A stretch of DNA of 31,881 bases from a virus. The translations under genes and the position numbers were made by a program. The stretch is from positions 1-31,881 of IMG/VR virus record IMGVR_UViG_3300032331_003508. One strand, given 5' to 3'. The notes beneath the pieces are model-generated. The model made no database searches and was not told the origin of the DNA. It saw nothing but the letters and a program-made list of their open reading frames with translations. Positions within the stretch are counted from its first letter, which is position 1. Each line of letters starts with the position of its first letter. Below, piece after piece: positions 28,647 through 31,881 of the stretch.

Positions 28647-30410
28647 ATGAAAACTTTTGAATTTAAACTTGACCCCACGGTTGCACAAGTACAAACGATT
28701 AATCAATGGCTAGACAAACTCAAGTGGGTTTGGAATACAGGGCTGTCACTCAAACTAGCAGGAAGACAGAAATATTATAGAGAGAAAGAAATAGGCGATC
28801 GCATTATTCCTGATGGTGTAGTTTTGCAGTGGAAATGGCGAAAGGTTGTTACTGAAGACAAGAAAGGTAAGTCTACTGAGAAGTGGGAGAAAGTCCGCTT
28901 AGTCGGTACAGGTGTCATCAGACCTAAAAGCGGTCATCCTTACTGTGAAATTAGACAACACTTAAATATTGAAAACCCTGATAAATATGCACAATGTGAA
29001 TTTTATAGGAGAGACAATATTCCCGACTTTATGGCAGATGTTCCCACTAAATTTAAGGCAGGGGTAATTGATTCTTTAAAGAAATCATGGAAAGCTTACG
29101 TTACTCCAAAACACCCCGGTAGAAAGCCAAAATTCAAAGGGAGAAACGATAAAATCAAGTCGCTTGTTAATTTCAATGCTGGGGGTTTATCTAAAGAACT
29201 AAAACCAGAAAAAATACCCGGTTCAAATAATGGTTATGTCCAGTTCCCCAAGCTTGGTAAAATTAAAGTTAAGGGATTATTTGATAGATATGACTGGCAA
29301 GAATGGGGTCCTGCCAGAATAGTTAAAGAACCATCAGGTTACTATCTTCATGTATGCGTTGATATCCCCAATGACCCATTACCAAAATCTGATAAAGCAG
29401 TAGGAATTGATCCGGGTTTACTATCAGTTATCACCACAGATCAGGGGAGAGAAGTTGAGCCGCCTAGGCTATTTAGGAAACAACAAACTAAGCTAAGACG
29501 GTTACAGCGTAAAGCGTCTAGGCAACAAAAGGGAGGATGTAATCAGAAGAAAACCTATCAAAAAATAGCCTTACACCATGAAAAGATCCGCCGCAGCCGC
29601 AACGCATTTAATCATAAGCTATCTACTAAAGTTGTGCGTGAGTATTCTGGCATTGTCATGGAAGACATCAAAATACAAAATCTAAACCGTAAGCCCAAAG
29701 CCAAGAAACGTGAAGACGGCAATGGCTATGAACAAAACGGTGCAAAACGTAAAGCCGGGTTAAACAAAAGTTTTGCCGATTCAGCACTGGGTGATTTAAT
29801 CAGTAAGATTGAAACAAAGTGTAAAGATACTGATAGAGAGTTTGTAAAAGTTGCGGCACACTACACTACGGTTGACTGTTCAAAATGTGGTGCTAAAATA
29901 AAGAAAGCATTGAGCCAAAGAACTCACCGCTGTACAGAATGTGGTCACACAGAAGGACGTGATTCTAACGCAGCTAAGAACATCTTACTCAAAGGCAAAA
30001 AGCAATTATCAGCAGTGTACCGCGCTTGGGCGTGGGAACATGGGGAAACCCGAAAGCCTGGCTCTGATTCCAATACGGAATGTCACCAGGAAGGTGTGCA
30101 AGCACCACCGGAGGATGGATATTCCTCCCAATTAAACCCCGAAAGGGGAACTCAGCGCGGAAGGGGGGATGTAAAAACCTCTAAAGCCGTGAAAACAACC
30201 TCAAAGGTAGACACCGTAAGCAATCCGAACCTTGACAATTTATCCATCACCCGCGCACCTTACCCAATAAGCATTTCAGCTAATTCAGCGAAAACTCAAA
30301 AACCTGGAACAAAGAAAAATAAGAGATCCGCGCAATCAGGGGATGAAACCTTTACACAGCTTACGATCTGGGATACGGCAGGTGAAACCGACCTTGGGGA
30401 ACTGGGTTAA
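28647..30410 (+). CDS. Compact TnpB/Cas12-like (type V-U-like) RNA-guided nuclease
   Basis: A 587-residue protein. The N-terminus (MKTFEFKLDPTVAQVQTINQ, then LDKLKWVWNTGLSL) and the basic central part (HPGRKPKFKGRNDKIKSLVN) are of TnpB/Cas12 type. The RuvC nuclease is complete: D255 in AVGIDPGLLSVITTD, E339 in SGIVMEDIKIQNL, D439 in GRDSNAAKNILL. A zinc finger has C411-C414 and C429-C432. It is larger than typical TnpB (about 400) and near the small Cas12 effectors. Residues about 458-587 are a Ser/Thr/Gly/Pro-rich tail without a fold signature, coded over a chain of RNA hairpins. The TAA stop lies at bases 28-30 of the first 37-base CRISPR repeat. No cas1, cas2 or transposase TnpA is in the window. 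It would use crRNA, probably with a tracr-like RNA, to bind or cut DNA. An alternative is a TnpB insertion next to an unrelated array, but the stop-in-repeat overlap argues against this. Confidence 0.88.
   Translation: MKTFEFKLDPTVAQVQTINQWLDKLKWVWNTGLSLKLAGRQKYYREKEIGDRIIPDGVVLQWKWRKVVTEDKKGKSTEKWEKVRLVGTGVIRPKSGHPYCEIRQHLNIENPDKYAQCEFYRRDNIPDFMADVPTKFKAGVIDSLKKSWKAYVTPKHPGRKPKFKGRNDKIKSLVNFNAGGLSKELKPEKIPGSNNGYVQFPKLGKIKVKGLFDRYDWQEWGPARIVKEPSGYYLHVCVDIPNDPLPKSDKAVGIDPGLLSVITTDQGREVEPPRLFRKQQTKLRRLQRKASRQQKGGCNQKKTYQKIALHHEKIRRSRNAFNHKLSTKVVREYSGIVMEDIKIQNLNRKPKAKKREDGNGYEQNGAKRKAGLNKSFADSALGDLISKIETKCKDTDREFVKVAAHYTTVDCSKCGAKIKKALSQRTHRCTECGHTEGRDSNAAKNILLKGKKQLSAVYRAWAWEHGETRKPGSDSNTECHQEGVQAPPEDGYSSQLNPERGTQRGRGDVKTSKAVKTTSKVDTVSNPNLDNLSITRAPYPISISANSAKTQKPGTKKNKRSAQSGDETFTQLTIWDTAGETDLGELG
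30020..30215 (+). ncRNA. Candidate tracrRNA / omega-RNA-like scaffold inside the effector gene
   Basis: Consecutive stems occur on the plus strand: CCGCGC/GCGTGG (30020-30035); GGG-GAAA-CCC (30042-30051); a compound hairpin CCTGG/CCAGG (30057-30090) with inner ATTCC/GGAAT; GGTGT-GCAA-GCACC (30093-30106); GGAGG/CCTCC (30110-30128); and CCCC-GAAA-GGGG (30137-30148). Three have GNRA tetraloops. CAATTAAACCC (30129-30139) can pair with the repeat's GGGTTAATTG (one bulge). CCTCAAAGGTAG...CACC (about 30199-30215) can pair with the repeat's GGTG...CGACCTTGGGG. The order suits antiparallel pairing. GGGGAACT is shared by this region (30145-30152) and the repeat. The 5' and 3' ends of the RNA cannot be fixed from sequence alone. 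Confidence 0.6.
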
Positions 30411-31881
30411 TTGCAAGTGAGCAATGGCTTAAAGGTGCCTGATAAGTTTTTCTGGTGAAACCGACCTTGGGGAACTGGGTTAATTGCAAGTGAACATTTG
30501 TACAACAAAAAGTTGTCAGAACGGTGAAACCGACCTTGGGGAACTGGGTTAATTGCAAGCCCACCTCTAGCGAGATTTTAGAAGTAGTAGAAGGGTGAAA
30601 CCGACCTTGGGGAACTGGGTTAATTGCAAGCAGGATATTGAATATTGTAAAAAAACTCCAGAATTAGGGTGAAACCGACCTTGGGGAACTGGGTTAATTG
30701 CAAGAAAATCCTATTGAAAGAATAAAAGAATGGTGTGGCTTGGTGAAACCGACCTTGGGGAACTGGGTTAATTGCAAGAATGGTTTTGATGTAAAAATTG
30801 CTGATAATGAATTGGTGAAACCGACCTTGGGGAACTGGGTTAATTGCAAGGTGATACCCACCGCCCACCCCCAACCCCCCTCCTGGTGAAACCGACCTTG
30901 GGGAACTGGGTTAATTGCAAGGACTAGATTATGTTTAAATTTAGGATTGATAAAAGAGAGGTGAAACCGACCTTGGGGAACTGGGTTAATTGCAAGTCAT
31001 GCCCTAAGCTATTGCTTAATAAGTGGATGTGGTGAAACCGACCTTGGGGAACTGGGTTAATTGCAATATCAAACCAAAAAGCTAGGTAGTACTTGCACTA
31101 ATGGGTGAAACCGACCTTGGGGAACTGGGTTAATTGCAAGCCTACAGAGATAAGCTTGAAAGTATCAAAGAAATGCTCAGGTGAAACCGACCTTGGGGAA
31201 CTGGGTTAATTGCAAGACTAAAGCTTATCCCTTTATGGATTGAATTAACAGGTGAAACCGACCTTGGGGAACTGGGTTAATTGCAAGAATTTGGGGGGAC
31301 GTGACAGGGGAAAAACCGCGATGGTGAAACCGACCTTGGGGAACTGGGTTAATTGCAAGAGTGGCAATAAATATCTTGTCGCCACCATCCGGTGAAACCG
31401 ACCTTGGGGAACTGGGTTAATTGCAAGTTACATTTGTAATTATATTAGTCTTACTTATATGTCATGGTGAAACCGACCTTGGGGAACTGGGTTAATTGCA
31501 AGGATATTGAATTGACTGAAAACAAAGAACAAAATATTGGGTGAAACCGACCTTGGGGAACTGGGTTAATTGCAAGCTTCTGGAGTGCGATCGCGCGTCC
31601 AGTCATTGATTGGTGAAACCGACCTTGGGGAACTGGGTTAATTGCAAGCCTCATTTAGAGAGGCATTTTTAGCGTAGGGGAATCGGTGAAACCGACCTTG
31701 GGGAACTGGGTTAATTGCAAGACGATCCAAGCCTAACAACCATCTTCTACCCTCCCCCGGTGAAACCGACCTTGGGGAACTGGGTTAATTGCAAGGTAGT
31801 TCAGGTTGTGGGATTGTTTTTAAAAACTCGGTGAAACCGACCTTGGAGAACTGGGTTAATTGCAAGGCTATTGGCTATAGA
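30381..31881 (+). CRISPR. CRISPR array, 21 repeats of 37 bases, open at the right edge
   Basis: Repeats begin GGTGAAACCGACC and end GGTTAATTGCAAG. Starts: 30381, 30454, 30523, 30594, 30668, 30742, 30814, 30885, 30960, 31031, 31104, 31180, 31251, 31323, 31391, 31466, 31540, 31612, 31685, 31759, 31830. Twenty complete spacers of 31-39 bases are all different; a 21st is cut by the window edge. Repeat 10 ends in T instead of G; the last repeat visible has GGAG for GGGG. The other 19 are identical. The first repeat overlaps the last 30 bases of the effector gene. Repeat and spacer sizes fit type V systems. Orientation is taken as the direction of the effector gene; a leader end is not proven. Confidence 0.98.

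Noticed and set aside
28570-30200. Effector as an ordinary IS605-type TnpB element
   Set aside because: No TnpA and no clear element ends are seen; the 5' hairpin has a relative before a KilA-N gene, and the stop lies inside a CRISPR repeat. Not fully excluded.
30361-31654. Minus- and plus-strand frames built from repeated LAINPVPQGRFH-type units
   Set aside because: These are translations of the CRISPR repeats and spacers, not genes.
1-31881. tRNA genes or phage attachment site
   Set aside because: No cloverleaf with a TTCGA-type arm, integrase or matching direct repeats were recognised by eye.

Overview
The window looks like part of the genome of a tailed phage (siphovirus) of a filamentous cyanobacterium, either free or integrated. 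A lambda/HK97-type virion module, both terminase subunits, a phage-style helicase and many very small genes point to a phage. The host is inferred from the AT-rich sequence dotted with the cyanobacterial HIP1 octamer GCGATCGC (for example near 2266, 7384, 11848, 13184, 16540, 19273, 25142, 28796). No integrase, tRNA gene or recognisable portal gene was found.

Positions 1-13484, mostly minus strand, hold the virion module. In transcription order it contains prohead protease with a scaffold-like tail, decoration-type protein, gpE-type major capsid protein, head-tail joining genes, tail tube, a gpG/gpGT tail-assembly chaperone pair joined by a predicted -1 frameshift, and a very long tape-measure protein that leaves the window at its left edge. 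One head-tail connector gene (DUF4054-like, 9814-10227) is flipped onto the plus strand inside this module. Positions 13485-17345 hold a small HTH regulator, three promoter/hairpin units on the minus strand, two unknown genes and an SF2 helicase.

Positions 17400-24760 form an accessory belt. It contains the large terminase, an HNH nuclease, an R-S-E type ADP-ribosyltransferase, an acidic-tail protein and many unknown small genes on both strands. Eight of the transcription units start from copies of one promoter/leader cassette. A 280-base non-coding block at 20774-21051 carries iteron-like repeats and terminators. Positions 24772-28437 (minus strand) hold a KilA-N protein, a C5-cytosine methyltransferase overlapping a ParB-like protein, a STAS-like protein, a probable small terminase and a gpM-like minor tail protein.

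The most striking part is 28550-31881. A compact 587-residue TnpB/Cas12-like (type V-U-like) nuclease with all RuvC residues intact lies directly before a CRISPR array of at least 21 repeats of 37 bases. No cas1 or cas2 is present in the window. The effector's stop codon lies inside the first repeat. Its last ~130 codons run through a chain of hairpins with two candidate anti-repeat segments, so a tracrRNA- or omega-RNA-like scaffold seems to be embedded in the 3' part of the gene. The effector's 5' leader hairpin has a relative, with compensatory base changes, in front of the KilA-N gene. The likely role is a phage-carried, adaptation-less CRISPR system against competing mobile elements or for gene regulation; the role is inference.
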